A DNA stretch of 64,000 bases from Mayfieldus sp963841445 (GCA_963841445.1 CAWJCP010000002.1:1240001-1304000), one strand, 5' to 3'; shown: positions 41,347-51,425, numbered from the stretch's first letter. The notes: generated by a model from the letters alone, not told the origin. Made by a program: numbers and translations.

Positions 41347-43794
41347 ATGGCGGACGCGCAGGCAGCGGCGGGGCTGAGCAGCGCCGAGGCGGCGCGCCGC
41401 CTCGACCGCCTCGGGCCCCCGCCGGAAACCTCGAGCCGGTCCGCGGCCAGCATCGTCGCCGGAAACGTCTTCACCCTCTTCAACCTGATCATCGGCGTCT
41501 TCTTCGTCCTCGTGGTGTCGCTGGGCCTCTTCGCCGACGCGCTCTTCGGCCTGATCGCGATCGTCAACAGCTACATCGGCATCCGCCAGGAGACCAAGGC
41601 CAAGCAGGTCCTCGATCAGCTCGCCGTGCTGGTGGCGCCGAAGGCGCGCGTTCTCCGCGACGGCGACGCGGTCGAGCTGCTCGCCGACGAGGTCGTCCCG
41701 GGGGACCTGATCGAGGTGGCGCCGGGGGACCAACTGGTCGCCGACGGCGAGGTGATCCGATCCCGCGGGCTGAGCCTCGACGAGTCGGTGCTCACCGGCG
41801 AGGCCGACGGCGTCCGCAAGGGACGCGGGGATCGGCTGCTATCCGGCTCTTTCTGCATCTCCGGCGCCGGCAGCTACGAGGTCGACGCGGTACGCGAGCG
41901 CAGCTACGCCGGCAAGCTTGCCGGCGAGGCGCGCGCCTTCCGTCATCCTCCGTCGCCGCTTCAGGAGGAGGTCAACAGGGTGATCCTCGCCTCCACCTAT
42001 CTGATGATCCCGCTGGCGGCGATCCTCATCTTCGCGCTCAGCGCCCGCCACACCGAGCTTCACGAGGCGGCCCAGACGGCGACCGCGGGCCTGATCACGC
42101 TGATCCCGGAGGGCCTCGTGCTGCTGATGAGCGTCACGCTCGCGGTCGCCGCGGTGCGGCTGGCCCGCCAGGACACCCTGGTCCAGCAGATGAGCGCGAC
42201 CGAGGCATTGGCCGCGGTCGACACGATCTGCATCGACAAGACCGGGACGCTCACCGACGGCGAGCTCGAGCTGGCTTCGGTGGAGGTGGCCGATTCCGCC
42301 AACCCAGCCGCGGCGCACGATGCCCTGGCCAGTTTCGCGGCCAGCGCCCCGGATCGCAACCGCAGCCTGCAGGCGATCGCCGCGGGCTACCCGGCGCAGC
42401 CGCGGGAGGTCAGCGCCGAGGTGCCCTTCTCCTCGCAGTGGAAGTGGAGCGGCGTGGCGCTTGACGGCCGTTGCTACGTGCTCGGCGCCCCGGACGTGCT
42501 CGAGCGGGCCGGCGCCCTGGAGCTGCCACCGGCGCTCGCCAACACCATGCGCGTCCAGGCGGAGGCGGGACGGCGGGTGCTCGCCTTCGGCGAGTCCGCC
42601 GACCGGCTGCCCCGCGACCCGACCTCGGAGCCGCCGCCCCCGATCGCGCCGCTGGCGCTGGTCGTGCTCGAGGAGACCCTGCGGCCAGACGCCCGCGAGA
42701 CGATCGCGGTGATGCGCGACCAGGACGTCGACTTGAAGCTGATCTCGGGCGACGCCAGGGAGACGGTGACCGCGGTCGCCCGCGCGGTCGGCGTCCCGAC
42801 CGACGCGGGCGTGGTCGAGGGCCACCAGCTCCCCGACGAGGGGCGCGCCCTCGCCGAGGTCGCCCGCGCCAACACGATCTTCTGCCGGATCCGCCCGGAG
42901 CAGAAGAGCGCCTTGGTCGCTTCGCTCTCGGAGTCGGGCCGCTTCACGGCGATGATCGGCGACGGAGTCAACGACGTGCCGGCGCTGAAGAAAGCGCGGC
43001 TGGCAGTGGGCATGGGGTCCGGCACCCAGGTGACCAAGGGGGTCGCCGACATCGTCCTGCTCAAGGACCAGTTCTCGCGCCTGCCCGAGGCGGTCGGCGA
43101 GGGGCGCCGCATCGCTCGCAACATCCACCGGCTGGGGCGCCTCTACATGACCAAGACCGTCTACGCGGCGGCGCTGATCCTGCTCGTCGCGGTGCCCGGC
43201 TTCGCCTTTCCGTTCCTGCCCCGCCATCTCACCGTCGCGGCGCTGCTGACGATCGGCATCCCCTCCTTCGTGCTCGCCCTGGCGCCCTCCGACGGCCCGC
43301 TGTACCGCGGTCGCCTCTTACGCGCCCTGGCCGCGTTCGCGGTCCCGGCCGGGCTCGCGATCGCGCTCGCGACGATCGCCTCCTTCTTCCTCGTCGACAG
43401 CGTCTTCGGGGGGTCGCTGGAAGACGGGCGCACGGCCGCGACCACGACCCTGATCGTCCTCGGGCTCTGCTTCGTGCTGCTGCTCGAGCGCGGCCCGGGG
43501 CGCGAGCACATCGCAATCCAGAGCTACATGCTGGCGCTGGTCGCCGGGCTCGGCGCCCTCTACGCGCTCGGCCTCGCCGCCGCGCCGGTGCGCGACTTCT
43601 TCGGGCTCAGCCTGCTCAGCGCCGGACAATGGTTCCTCGCCCTGCTCTCCGCGGCAGTCGGGCTGGTGATCGCAAGCCTGCTCTGGCGGCTGCCCTACAT
43701 CCAGCGCCTCGAGGCACCCGACATCAAGGCGATCGCCGACGACCTCCCCCCGCCCACCCACCGGCCCGCGTCGAGCGAGGCGGAGCCCGGCTGA
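41347..43794 (+). CDS. P-type ATPase, CtpE-like (probable Ca2+/cation pump)
   Basis: 815-residue P-type ATPase. It has the actuator motif SVLTGEADGV, the M4 motif LITLIPEGLVLLMSVTLAVA, phosphorylation site DKTGTLTDGE, and hinge MIGDGVNDVPALKKARLAVG. The PEGL motif in M4 and the lack of a metal-binding cysteine domain or CPC argue against heavy-metal transport and resemble mycobacterial CtpE, a calcium pump. ATG at 41347 gives MADAQAAAGLSSAEAARRL; the frame stays open upstream antisense to the propeller gene, which I discount. Divergent from that gene across 85 bases. Confidence 0.9.
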   Translation: MADAQAAAGLSSAEAARRLDRLGPPPETSSRSAASIVAGNVFTLFNLIIGVFFVLVVSLGLFADALFGLIAIVNSYIGIRQETKAKQVLDQLAVLVAPKARVLRDGDAVELLADEVVPGDLIEVAPGDQLVADGEVIRSRGLSLDESVLTGEADGVRKGRGDRLLSGSFCISGAGSYEVDAVRERSYAGKLAGEARAFRHPPSPLQEEVNRVILASTYLMIPLAAILIFALSARHTELHEAAQTATAGLITLIPEGLVLLMSVTLAVAAVRLARQDTLVQQMSATEALAAVDTICIDKTGTLTDGELELASVEVADSANPAAAHDALASFAASAPDRNRSLQAIAAGYPAQPREVSAEVPFSSQWKWSGVALDGRCYVLGAPDVLERAGALELPPALANTMRVQAEAGRRVLAFGESADRLPRDPTSEPPPPIAPLALVVLEETLRPDARETIAVMRDQDVDLKLISGDARETVTAVARAVGVPTDAGVVEGHQLPDEGRALAEVARANTIFCRIRPEQKSALVASLSESGRFTAMIGDGVNDVPALKKARLAVGMGSGTQVTKGVADIVLLKDQFSRLPEAVGEGRRIARNIHRLGRLYMTKTVYAAALILLVAVPGFAFPFLPRHLTVAALLTIGIPSFVLALAPSDGPLYRGRLLRALAAFAVPAGLAIALATIASFFLVDSVFGGSLEDGRTAATTTLIVLGLCFVLLLERGPGREHIAIQSYMLALVAGLGALYALGLAAAPVRDFFGLSLLSAGQWFLALLSAAVGLVIASLLWRLPYIQRLEAPDIKAIADDLPPPTHRPASSEAEPG

Positions 43795-43804
43795 GCGCTC
43801 CGCC

Positions 43805-44239
43805 TCACATATCTGGCGGGGCGAGCACGAACTGGGTCAGCGTGAACATCGCCATCTGGCGCTCGCCGCGGTGGATGTCGACGATCCAGACCTGGGTGCT
43901 GCCGCCGCGGTGGCGCGGGGTCGCGGTTGCGATCAGCTCGTCGCCCGGCCGGCCGGCTGCGAAGACGTTCAGCTTCAGCTCGACCGTGGTGAAGTCATGG
44001 CCGGACGGCAGGTTGCGCCAGGTGCCCCAGGCCGCGACCGTGTCGGCCAGCGCGGCCCAGACCCCGCCGTGGACGTAGCCGCCGGGGTGCAGATGGCGGC
44101 GATCGACGACGAGGCGCCCCCGCGCCCGCTCCTTCTCGATCTCCAGCGGCTCGATCCCGAGGTCGCCCGGAAAGGTGCCCTGGAGCCGCTCGCGCAGCAG
44201 CTCCAGGTCCACTGCCGGGTTCTCGACCCTCTCACTCAT
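43805..44239 (-). CDS. PaaI-type acyl-CoA thioesterase
   Basis: 144-residue hot-dog-fold thioesterase: HPGGYVHGGVWAALADTVAA is the active-site region (HGG...D), followed by TTVELKLNVFAAGRPGDELI and GGSTQVWIVDIHRGERQMAM. Hydrolyses acyl- or phenylacetyl-CoA-type thioesters. Start overlaps the enoyl-CoA hydratase stop (ATGA), so they are coupled. Confidence 0.88.
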   Translation of the reverse strand: MSERVENPAVDLELLRERLQGTFPGDLGIEPLEIEKERARGRLVVDRRHLHPGGYVHGGVWAALADTVAAWGTWRNLPSGHDFTTVELKLNVFAAGRPGDELIATATPRHRGGSTQVWIVDIHRGERQMAMFTLTQFVLAPPDM

Positions 44240-45154
44240 TGCCCCACCCCGTGGCCGCGCATCCCGAAGTCGCCGAACGGCTCGTCGCGATCGCGCACGG
44301 CCTCCTTGAAGCCTTCCTCGGCGGCGCGGCGCACGAAGGCGTGGCCCTCCTCGGTGTGCCGGGTGAGCCCGTCGAAGACCGTGCCGAGCAGCTGCGAGGA
44401 CGCAAGGCCCTGCGCGTAGAGGACCTGGTTGGTGAGCAGCTTCATCATCACGAGCTGGTTGATCGGCAGCCTCGCGACCCGTTCCAGCAGCGACTCGAAA
44501 CGCTCGTCAGAGCCGGCCAGCCGGCGCCGACTCGCTGGCCAGCCCCCACTCAGCCGCCTCGGCGCCGGTCAGCGAGTCGCCGGTCAGAAGCAGCCGCTTG
44601 GCGCGCATCACGCCGACCCGGTAGGCCCACATCGCGGTCGTCGGCGAGCCCCATACGCGCGCCGGCGGGTAGCCGATCTTGGCGTCGTCGGCGACCAGAA
44701 GAAGGTCCGAGCAGAGCGCCATGTCGGTTCCGCCGGCGACGCAGTACCCGTGCACCTTGCAGATCACCGGCTTCTCGGACTCAAAGAGGCTCATGAAGCC
44801 GCGCACGTTTCGGGACATCATCTGGAAGTCGGTGACCGGGTCCCAGTTGCTCTGCGGCGCGTGGTTGGCGGCGATCACGGCCGGGTCCAGCGGCGAGCCC
44901 TCGGGCGCTCCCGAACCCTCCTCCCCGCTCCAGTCCTGCGCCGTGGCGGTGAGGTCGTAGCCGGCGCAGAAGCCACTCCCGTTGCCGGCCAGCGCGATCA
45001 CGTGCACCTCCGGGTCGAGGTTGGCGCGCTCCACGCAGGCAGCGATCTCGGCCGGCATCCGCAGCGTGATCGCGTTGCCGCTCTCGGGCCGGTTCAGGGT
45101 GACGCGCGCGAGCCGGCCCTCGACTTCGTAGGTAACGGTGCTGAGATCCTCCAC
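44236..45154 (-). CDS. Enoyl-CoA hydratase/isomerase (frameshifted near 44516)
   Basis: Crotonase-fold enzyme. ARVTLNRPESGNAITLRMPA, the oxyanion-hole regions AGNGSGFCAGYDLTA and KVHGYCVAGGTDMALCSDLL, and RVWGSPTTAMWAYRVG are in one frame; from ASESAPAG onward the continuation (SDERFESLLERVARLPINQL to GHGVGQ) is one base off, near 44516. Joined length ~305. The GTG start has AAGGAG six bases upstream. Divergent from the acyl-CoA dehydrogenase at 45207. Confidence 0.87.
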
Positions 45155-45206
45155 GGCCTTCTCCTTACGGGAGTTGATGGCGGTTGCGGGCGGGTAGTCT
45201 CGCAGC

Positions 45207-46961
45207 GTGGAAGCGGCGACGACCACCCAGCGGCCGGCGGCCGGTACCGAGGCCTCCTCCTTCTCGAAGTCGCTCTTCCTCGGCGAGATCCACGAGGAGA
45301 TGGTCTTCCCGTTCCCGCAGCCGGAGGCCGACGAGCAGGACCGGATCCGGGCGCTGAACGCCTCCCTTCGCGAGCTAGCGGAGACGATCGACACCCGCGA
45401 GATCGAGGAGAAGCGCTGGATCGGAGACGACCTCGTCCGCGGGCTCGGCGAGCGCGGCCTCTGCGGCCTCTACGTCCCCGAGGAGTACGGAGGCCAGGGC
45501 CTCAGCCAGACCGGCTACTGCCGCGTCTTCGAGACCTTCGCGCAGATCGACGGGACGCTCTCGGTGGTGATGGGCGTGCACCAGTCGATCGGGATGAAAG
45601 GGATCGTGCTGTTCGGCTCTGCGGAGCAGAAGGAGCGCTTCCTGCCCGACCTCGCGTCCGGCCGCAAGCTCGCCGGCTTCGCGCTCACCGAGACCGAGGC
45701 GGGGTCCGACGCATACAACCTGCGATCGCGCGCCGTTTCGCAGCCGGACGGCAGCTGGGTCCTGAACGGCGAGAAGCGCTACATCGGCAACGGGTCGAAG
45801 GGCGACGTGTTCGTCACCTTCGCGCGGGCCGAGGTCGATGGGAAGGACCGTCACATCGCCCTGATCCTCGAGAAGGGGATGAAGGGCTTCGAGGTCGGCG
45901 AGCGCTACGACACGATGGGGCTGCGCGGCAACGACCTGCGCCGCCTCTACTTCAACGACGTGAAGGTGCCGGCGGAGAACGTGCTCGGCGAGCCCGGCGA
46001 GGGCTTTCACATCGCGATGCACATTCTCAACAATGGGCGCCTCAGTCTCGGGACCGGCTCGGTCGGGGCGACCAAGGGGCTGCTCGACCGGGTCATCGAG
46101 CACACCACCGAGCGGCGCCAGTTCGGCCAGGCCCTGGCCGACTTCGAGCTGGTCCAGGACAAGATCGCCTGGATGGTCTCCTACCTGTTCGGGCTCGAGT
46201 CGATGGCCTACCTGACCTGCGGCATGGTCGATGAGGGCGTGCCCGACTACTCGCTGGAGTCGGCGATCTGCAAGGTCTCGGGGACCGAGTTCCTCTGGTA
46301 CGCGGCCAACCGCGCCATGCAGCTGAAGGGCGGCGCCGGGTACATGCGCGACGAGCCCTACGAGAAGGTGCTGCGCGACATCCGCATCTTCCCGATCTTC
46401 GAGGGCGCCAACGACGTGCTGCGGGCCTTCATTGCACTAACTGGCGTGAAGCCGCTAGGGGAGCAATTGTCCGGGCTCGGCGAGCTCGAGCTGACCGACC
46501 CGCTCGGCTCGATCGGCGTCGTGGTCGATTACGTCAGCGGCCGGATCCAGCGCGAGGTCCGCCCGGACAGGATCGGCCTCGCTCACGAGGAGGTCTCAAA
46601 GCAGGCCGAGGCCGTCGCCGACCAGGTGAAACGCCTGCGGGCGGTCTCAGAGGGACTGCTGCGCGAGCACCGCAAGGCGATCGTCGAGCGCCAGTTCCAG
46701 CAGAAGCGGCTCTCCGACGCGGTCTCCGACATCTTCGCCCAGGTGGCGCTGCTCTCCAGAGTGACCGCGATCCTCGAGGACCAGGGGCCGGAGGTCTCCG
46801 GGCAGGAGATCTACATCGCCGAGACCTTCTGCAGCCGCGCCGCCGGACGCGTCAAGCGCGCCCTCGATCAGATCGAGGACAACGACGACGAACGGATGGT
46901 CGCGATCGCAAAGCTGGCGTTGAAGCGCGGTTCCTACGGCTACGCGCTCTTCGAAGACTGA
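45207..46961 (+). CDS. Acyl-CoA dehydrogenase (very-long-chain type)
   Basis: FAD enzyme of beta-oxidation, 584 residues, the length of the VLCAD-like group with an extra C-terminal domain. It shows YVPEEYGGQGLSQTGYCRVF, FALTETEAGSDAYNL, GEKRYIGNGSKGDVFVTFAR, QLKGGAGYMRDEPYEKVLRD and RIFPIFEGANDVLRAF; the glutamate in FEGAND is the catalytic base position of VLCAD. GTG start. Probably shares its promoter region (45155-45206) with the hydratase. Confidence 0.93.
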   Translation: MEAATTTQRPAAGTEASSFSKSLFLGEIHEEMVFPFPQPEADEQDRIRALNASLRELAETIDTREIEEKRWIGDDLVRGLGERGLCGLYVPEEYGGQGLSQTGYCRVFETFAQIDGTLSVVMGVHQSIGMKGIVLFGSAEQKERFLPDLASGRKLAGFALTETEAGSDAYNLRSRAVSQPDGSWVLNGEKRYIGNGSKGDVFVTFARAEVDGKDRHIALILEKGMKGFEVGERYDTMGLRGNDLRRLYFNDVKVPAENVLGEPGEGFHIAMHILNNGRLSLGTGSVGATKGLLDRVIEHTTERRQFGQALADFELVQDKIAWMVSYLFGLESMAYLTCGMVDEGVPDYSLESAICKVSGTEFLWYAANRAMQLKGGAGYMRDEPYEKVLRDIRIFPIFEGANDVLRAFIALTGVKPLGEQLSGLGELELTDPLGSIGVVVDYVSGRIQREVRPDRIGLAHEEVSKQAEAVADQVKRLRAVSEGLLREHRKAIVERQFQQKRLSDAVSDIFAQVALLSRVTAILEDQGPEVSGQEIYIAETFCSRAAGRVKRALDQIEDNDDERMVAIAKLALKRGSYGYALFED

Positions 46962-46966
46962 CCGCC

Positions 46967-47365
46967 ATGGCCGGGCGGCCGATCGTCCTCTATGACTCCG
47001 ACTGCGGCTTCTGCCGCTGGTCGCTGGCGAAGCTGCTGGCCTGGGATCGTCGGGGGCGCTTGCGGCCGGTCGCGATCGAGTCGACGGAGGGGGCTCGACT
47101 GCTATCCGATCTGAGCCCCGATCAGAGGCTCGCCTCCTGGCACTTCGTCGGCGGAGGCGGCGCCCGCGAGTCGGGCGGCACCGCGGCGCCGCCGCTGTTG
47201 CGCGAGCTGCCGCTCGGCCGCCCCTTGGCGGCGATCCTGGAGCGATTTCCGGGGGCGACCGAGCATGCCTATGCGTGGGTCGTGCGCCAGCGCGGGTCGC
47301 TCGGCAAGCTGATCCCGGCCGGCGCAAAACGGCGTGCGGAGGCGAGGATCAGGCGCCGAGGTTAA
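46967..47365 (+). CDS. DCC-family thiol-disulfide oxidoreductase-like protein
   Basis: 132 residues starting RPIVLYDSDCGFCRWSLAKL, the DxxCGFC motif of the DCC (DUF393) family. Function is not firmly known; the CxxC suggests redox activity. It starts five bases after the acyl-CoA dehydrogenase stop. Confidence 0.87.
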   Translation: MAGRPIVLYDSDCGFCRWSLAKLLAWDRRGRLRPVAIESTEGARLLSDLSPDQRLASWHFVGGGGARESGGTAAPPLLRELPLGRPLAAILERFPGATEHAYAWVVRQRGSLGKLIPAGAKRRAEARIRRRG

Positions 47366-47405
47366 GCGCCTCCTGCCGGCGGCCGTTGCGCCGGGCCGAA
47401 GCGGC

Positions 47406-49094
47406 TCAGCCGCACTTCGTCGAGGCGGCGGTGCCGTTGGGCACGCAGAGCGTCTCGCGGGCGATGTGCCAGCTGGAGCTGGCGATGTCGAACAGGTAGG
47501 GCGGCTGGGCGACCGCGAAGCGGTCGTCGTAGTTGTAGTTCTTCAGGTAGCCGGTGTTGGCGTTGCCGAAGGTGCCAACGGTGCCGCGGTAGATCTGCGC
47601 GATCGCCCCCTTGACGTTCAGGTCGCCGACGTTGGAGGCCTTCCCGCAGTCGTAGTTGTCGACGATGAAGGAGTGCTTGATCGCCAGGATCGCGGCGTCG
47701 ATCTGCACGTCCTTCAGCGTCTGGCCCGCGGCCTCCGTGTTGCCGTTGCCGCTCGGGCAGTCACCCTGGTCGGCCCCCGAGGGGCGAGTTCCGACCAGCC
47801 CGTGCATCACGCGCACGAAGTTGTTGGCGACCAGCCCCAGCACCGGCACCGGCGCCGTGCTCTGCTTGTTGACGTTGCCGTTGATGACGATGTCGCCCTT
47901 CGCGGCGATCGTCAGCGACTCACTGTAGGAGCCGGAGACGTAGACGTTCCCGCAGGGCCCGGTGCTCGGGTAGCTGACGTTGTAGGGCGAGTAGGTGTTG
48001 CTCGAGCAGCCGGTCGCCTGGTTGTCGACGTAGATGATCGGGGTCCGCCCGCTGGCGGCGGTACCGATATTGATCGTGCAGCCGCTGGGGCATTGGTCGC
48101 TGTTGGTCACCGTCGCCTGGTTTCCGTTCAGCTGGACCGTCGTCACCCCCGTGTAGACGACGCCGAAGCGCTGCGCGTCGACCTTCAGCTGCGCGTTGTC
48201 GGGCGGCGGCGTGATCACGTCGGCGTTCGGCGCCTTGGCGCCGCGAAAGTCGGCGCTTCCGCAGGCGCCCGCGGCCGGGTAGTGCATGCAGATCGCGTTC
48301 GGATTGGTGTCCGGCACGGTGCTTTCGATCTTGTCGTTGGTGTTCGAGCGGCCCATGATCGGCGCGCCGTTGATCAGGTACTGGTCCTGGGTGTAGGCGG
48401 GGCCGTTGAGGCGGTCGCCGGTGATCCAGTTGATGTCGCTGCAGTAGTTAGGGCGGTCGTAGCCGGGGGCGCCGGAAGTGGGCCCGGAGCGCTCCCAGGC
48501 GGCGCATTGCGAGTAGTCGTTCTTCCAGGGCGTGGGGTAGGTCGCCGGGTCGAGGGTCTCGTAGATCGTGTACCAGAGGTAGTCCAGCGGCGTGTCCTTG
48601 CGGAAGCTTGCGATCAGCCCCCGCGAGACCTCCGGGTTCCCGGCGTAGCCGGTGAACTGCATCCGGAAGGTGCCGGTCTGATCGTCGATCAGGGTGCCGA
48701 TCGGGTTGCCATGGCTGCCGTCCGACCGGGTCTCCGGGTCGCAGGCGCTGTAGCCGTTTGCCGGCACCGGCTTGTAGGTGTAGCTCTCGTTCGAGCCGGG
48801 GGCGATCGGGGTCTTCGTGTCCTGGGACGGGCAGGTCTGCCAGACGTTTGGGTTCTGGTTCAGCTGGTAGAGGAACGCGTTGACTCCGGCCCGGGCCGCG
48901 TAGTAGGCGCGCTTTCCCTCCAGATCGCGCTGCGCGAGTGGGGCGTCGGCCTGCACCGCCGCGTAGGCGGCGGCGGCGAGCAGCGAGGTGACCACGAGCA
49001 CGCCGAGGGCGATGATGATCGTGAAGCCGTCCTCGGCGCCGAGGCGCCCGCGCAGCCTCGCGATCCCGGTCTTCAGCGCTCCCCTCACTCGCAT
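47406..49094 (-). CDS. Large PilX-like pilus protein
   Basis: 562 residues. The N-terminus GAEDGFTIIIALGVLVVTSL is a prepilin-like helix, but with isoleucine where PilD substrates usually have glutamate at +5, as is seen in PilX-type minor pilins. The large exterior domain (LEGKRAYYAARAGVNAFLYQ, then strand-rich sequence with ~18 cysteines, and NVYVSGSYSESLTIAAKGDI VINGN-type polymer-like repeats) has no known fold. Last gene of a three-gene minor-pilin operon; it overlaps the previous stop by 10 bases. Confidence 0.75.
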   Translation of the reverse strand: MRVRGALKTGIARLRGRLGAEDGFTIIIALGVLVVTSLLAAAAYAAVQADAPLAQRDLEGKRAYYAARAGVNAFLYQLNQNPNVWQTCPSQDTKTPIAPGSNESYTYKPVPANGYSACDPETRSDGSHGNPIGTLIDDQTGTFRMQFTGYAGNPEVSRGLIASFRKDTPLDYLWYTIYETLDPATYPTPWKNDYSQCAAWERSGPTSGAPGYDRPNYCSDINWITGDRLNGPAYTQDQYLINGAPIMGRSNTNDKIESTVPDTNPNAICMHYPAAGACGSADFRGAKAPNADVITPPPDNAQLKVDAQRFGVVYTGVTTVQLNGNQATVTNSDQCPSGCTINIGTAASGRTPIIYVDNQATGCSSNTYSPYNVSYPSTGPCGNVYVSGSYSESLTIAAKGDIVINGNVNKQSTAPVPVLGLVANNFVRVMHGLVGTRPSGADQGDCPSGNGNTEAAGQTLKDVQIDAAILAIKHSFIVDNYDCGKASNVGDLNVKGAIAQIYRGTVGTFGNANTGYLKNYNYDDRFAVAQPPYLFDIASSSWHIARETLCVPNGTAASTKCG

Positions 49095-49819
49095 GGGTCG
49101 AAGGACTGGTTGACGGTGCCGGGATTCGGGAACGGGGTCAGCCGCAGGAACACCGAGTTGCTGACCGTGTTCGGGGTCAGGCTCGAGTCCTCGTTGGAGC
49201 CGCCGGCCGGCCTCACCACCAGCGTGATCCGAACCTCGGTGACCCGGGTGACCGAGCTCGCGCTGGTGTCCCTCGGCAGGCCCCCCGCAGGCGGCGTCAC
49301 CGGCGCCTGCCCGCTGACGCTGGAGGTGTAGTACTGAAAGACCGGCGTGCTGCCGCTCTGGTCGACGTTGGTGAGCAAGGTGTTGGTCTCCGTCGCGCTC
49401 GAGCCCGGCGCCCAGGTGGACGGCTCGGCGCCGCTCGCGACGGGATAGGTGTCATCGGTGAGCTTGGAGGAGTTGAAGCTGAGCACGTGCAGGACCGGGG
49501 TCAGCTGCGACCCGTTTCCGTACTGGCTCCAGAACTTGAGCGTCGAGGCGGTGCTGCCCTGGTAGATCGGCACGGTCTTGTTCTCGACGCAGGCGGAGTG
49601 CATCTCGTTCTCGATCCGGTCGAGGGTGACGCGGGCCCGCTGGGTCGCGTCGACGCGGCTGAACGTGCGCGTCGTCTGGTGCAGGGTGACGTCAAGGATC
49701 GTGAACAGGCCGCTGGCGACGACCAGGCCGGCCGCCATCCCGATCAGCAGCTCGACCAGCGTGAAGCCGCGCTGGTCGGCGCCAGGCCGGAGCCGGCGAA
49801 GTCGGCCCCGACTCGTCAT
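49085..49819 (-). CDS. PilW-like minor pilin
   Basis: 244 residues. The leader ends DQRG|FTLVELLIGMAAGLVVASG with glutamate at +5; then ATQRARVTLDRIENEMHSAC, typical of PilW/PilJ-like minor pilins, and a C-terminal beta domain. The start overlaps the PilV-like stop (ATGA). Confidence 0.83.
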   Translation of the reverse strand: MTSRGRLRRLRPGADQRGFTLVELLIGMAAGLVVASGLFTILDVTLHQTTRTFSRVDATQRARVTLDRIENEMHSACVENKTVPIYQGSTASTLKFWSQYGNGSQLTPVLHVLSFNSSKLTDDTYPVASGAEPSTWAPGSSATETNTLLTNVDQSGSTPVFQYYTSSVSGQAPVTPPAGGLPRDTSASSVTRVTEVRITLVVRPAGGSNEDSSLTPNTVSNSVFLRLTPFPNPGTVNQSFDPCE

Positions 49820-51279
49820 GGACATGCTCCAGTTCCTGTGTTCGTCGACCCGCTGGAGGGGATCGTGACCGGGACGAGCGTCGCGGAGTTGAAGTTCGTG
49901 TTGGCCTGGGCGGTGACCCGCCCCCAGCGCTGTGGACCACCGCCGTTGCCCGCCGGGGGTGGGTCGTAGGAGGCGCAGACCGTGTAGCTGCCGGTGTAGG
50001 TGTTGCTGCCGTCGGTGGTCGTTCCGGCAAACGGCTGCCCGGGCGAGGAGAGCGAGCCGTTCACGTTCGTGGCGGCGTCGGCGCGGACCGCCGGAGCCCA
50101 CGACTCGGTGCAAGTGCTGGCCCCAGCCTGGTTGTAGGTCAGCTTCATGCTGTCCGGCTTGATCCGGTTGACGGTCGGCTGTGCGGAGTTGTAGCTCGGG
50201 TAGTAGACGCGCACGTTCATAGCCGGCTCCCTGACCACCGCGTTGGCGGTCATGCCCGGCGGCACCGTGGTCGCGGTTCGGTCGTTGACGGTCGGGGGCA
50301 GCTCACCCGGGCACTTGCCGGCCCAGGCCGTGTAGCTGTCGGTGAACGGGAAGAGGCTGGTCAGTGTCGTGATCGACGTCGCCGGCGCGCCCGGGGTCGT
50401 GATCAGCGGGTCCTGCCGCGAGGGGTGCGAGACCGAGAGCGACGGCGCCGACTGGTTGGTCAGGGTGCTGTTGCTGGCCGTGAAGCTCGCCGCGACAGCC
50501 CCGGCCTGGCCGAGCGTGATCGGGTTGGTGACCGGGTACCCGGTCCCGCTGCCGCTCAGGTTGACCCCGGTGACGAAGAAGCCCTCCCCGTTCGGATCGA
50601 CGAAGCCGGACCTCTGGACGACCACGTAGTAGCCGCTCTGCTTCAGCCCGCCGAAGACCACGCAGCCCTCGCTGCCGGTGGTCGCGCTGTCAGAGCTCGG
50701 GTAGAGGGTGACCGTGGCACCCGCGAGCGGGGCGTAAGTCTGGTCCTGGACGTTTGCGAGCAGCGTCCCTCCGGCGACCGGCGTGATCAGGCTCTCCTCA
50801 GTGACCGGCGGACGGCGGTTCGCGTCCCAGGTGACCGAGGTGGTGATCCGCACATAGGCGGCGGCAGCGGTGCCGCTGCTCGTGCAGCTCGACCCTCCGG
50901 CGCTGCTGAGGAACTTGCCGGTCGAGGTCACCGCGTACTGGCCGACGGGGCACGGGGGGGCCGAGCCGGTGACGGCACCGTCCTGGCTCACGCATCGCGG
51001 CTGGTTGAGGCCGTTGATCTGCTGGATCGACATCCCCTTCATGCGCTCCTGGTCGGCCTGGGCGATCTCGTCGGCCTGCGAGCGGCGACGCTGGTCACCG
51101 CTGAAGTCGGCGGTCGAGATCAACGCCGTCGCCGCGGCCCCGGCCATCAGGGTCAGCATCACCGAGGCGACGACGACCTCGATGATCGTGAAGCCGGCCT
51201 GCGAGTCGGCGAGCATGCGCAGCAGCCCGCTGCGGCGGCGGGCGGCGCGACTCGACTTGCAAGGGGTGTGGCTGCGCAT
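49816..51279 (-). CDS. Large PilV-like minor pilin with carboxypeptidase-regulatory-like domain
   Basis: 487 residues. Prepilin site SQAG|FTIIEVVVASVMLTLMAG with glutamate at +5. After ~120 residues comes a PrpD/Cna-B-like beta-sandwich (TLLANVQDQTYAPLAGATVT, GCVVFGGLKQSGYYVVVQRS), then further strand-rich, serine/threonine-rich sequence. Such domains suggest an adhesin-like tip subunit (inference). ATG at 51279 is preferred; a GTG at 51312 adds 11 residues. First of three minor-pilin genes. Confidence 0.78.
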   Translation of the reverse strand: MRSHTPCKSSRAARRRSGLLRMLADSQAGFTIIEVVVASVMLTLMAGAAATALISTADFSGDQRRRSQADEIAQADQERMKGMSIQQINGLNQPRCVSQDGAVTGSAPPCPVGQYAVTSTGKFLSSAGGSSCTSSGTAAAAYVRITTSVTWDANRRPPVTEESLITPVAGGTLLANVQDQTYAPLAGATVTLYPSSDSATTGSEGCVVFGGLKQSGYYVVVQRSGFVDPNGEGFFVTGVNLSGSGTGYPVTNPITLGQAGAVAASFTASNSTLTNQSAPSLSVSHPSRQDPLITTPGAPATSITTLTSLFPFTDSYTAWAGKCPGELPPTVNDRTATTVPPGMTANAVVREPAMNVRVYYPSYNSAQPTVNRIKPDSMKLTYNQAGASTCTESWAPAVRADAATNVNGSLSSPGQPFAGTTTDGSNTYTGSYTVCASYDPPPAGNGGGPQRWGRVTAQANTNFNSATLVPVTIPSSGSTNTGTGACP

Positions 51280-51352
51280 GGGCCTCTCGTGCGTCCCGAG
51301 ACTGATCGGCACGCCGATCGGTTCCCTTAAGGCGCGACGCAGGCACGTCTAC

Positions 51353-51373
51353 GCGCCGGGATTACCCCGGCGC
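51353..51373 (-). terminator. Candidate terminator after the thiolase gene
   Basis: GCGCCGGG-ATTAC-CCCGGCGC, an 8-bp stem about 53 bases past the thiolase stop. No T-run. Confidence 0.4.
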
Positions 51374-51425
51374 CACCAAAACTTGGAAACGAACGGCCAG
51401 CGCGAGGGCCGGCCGCCCAGAACCG

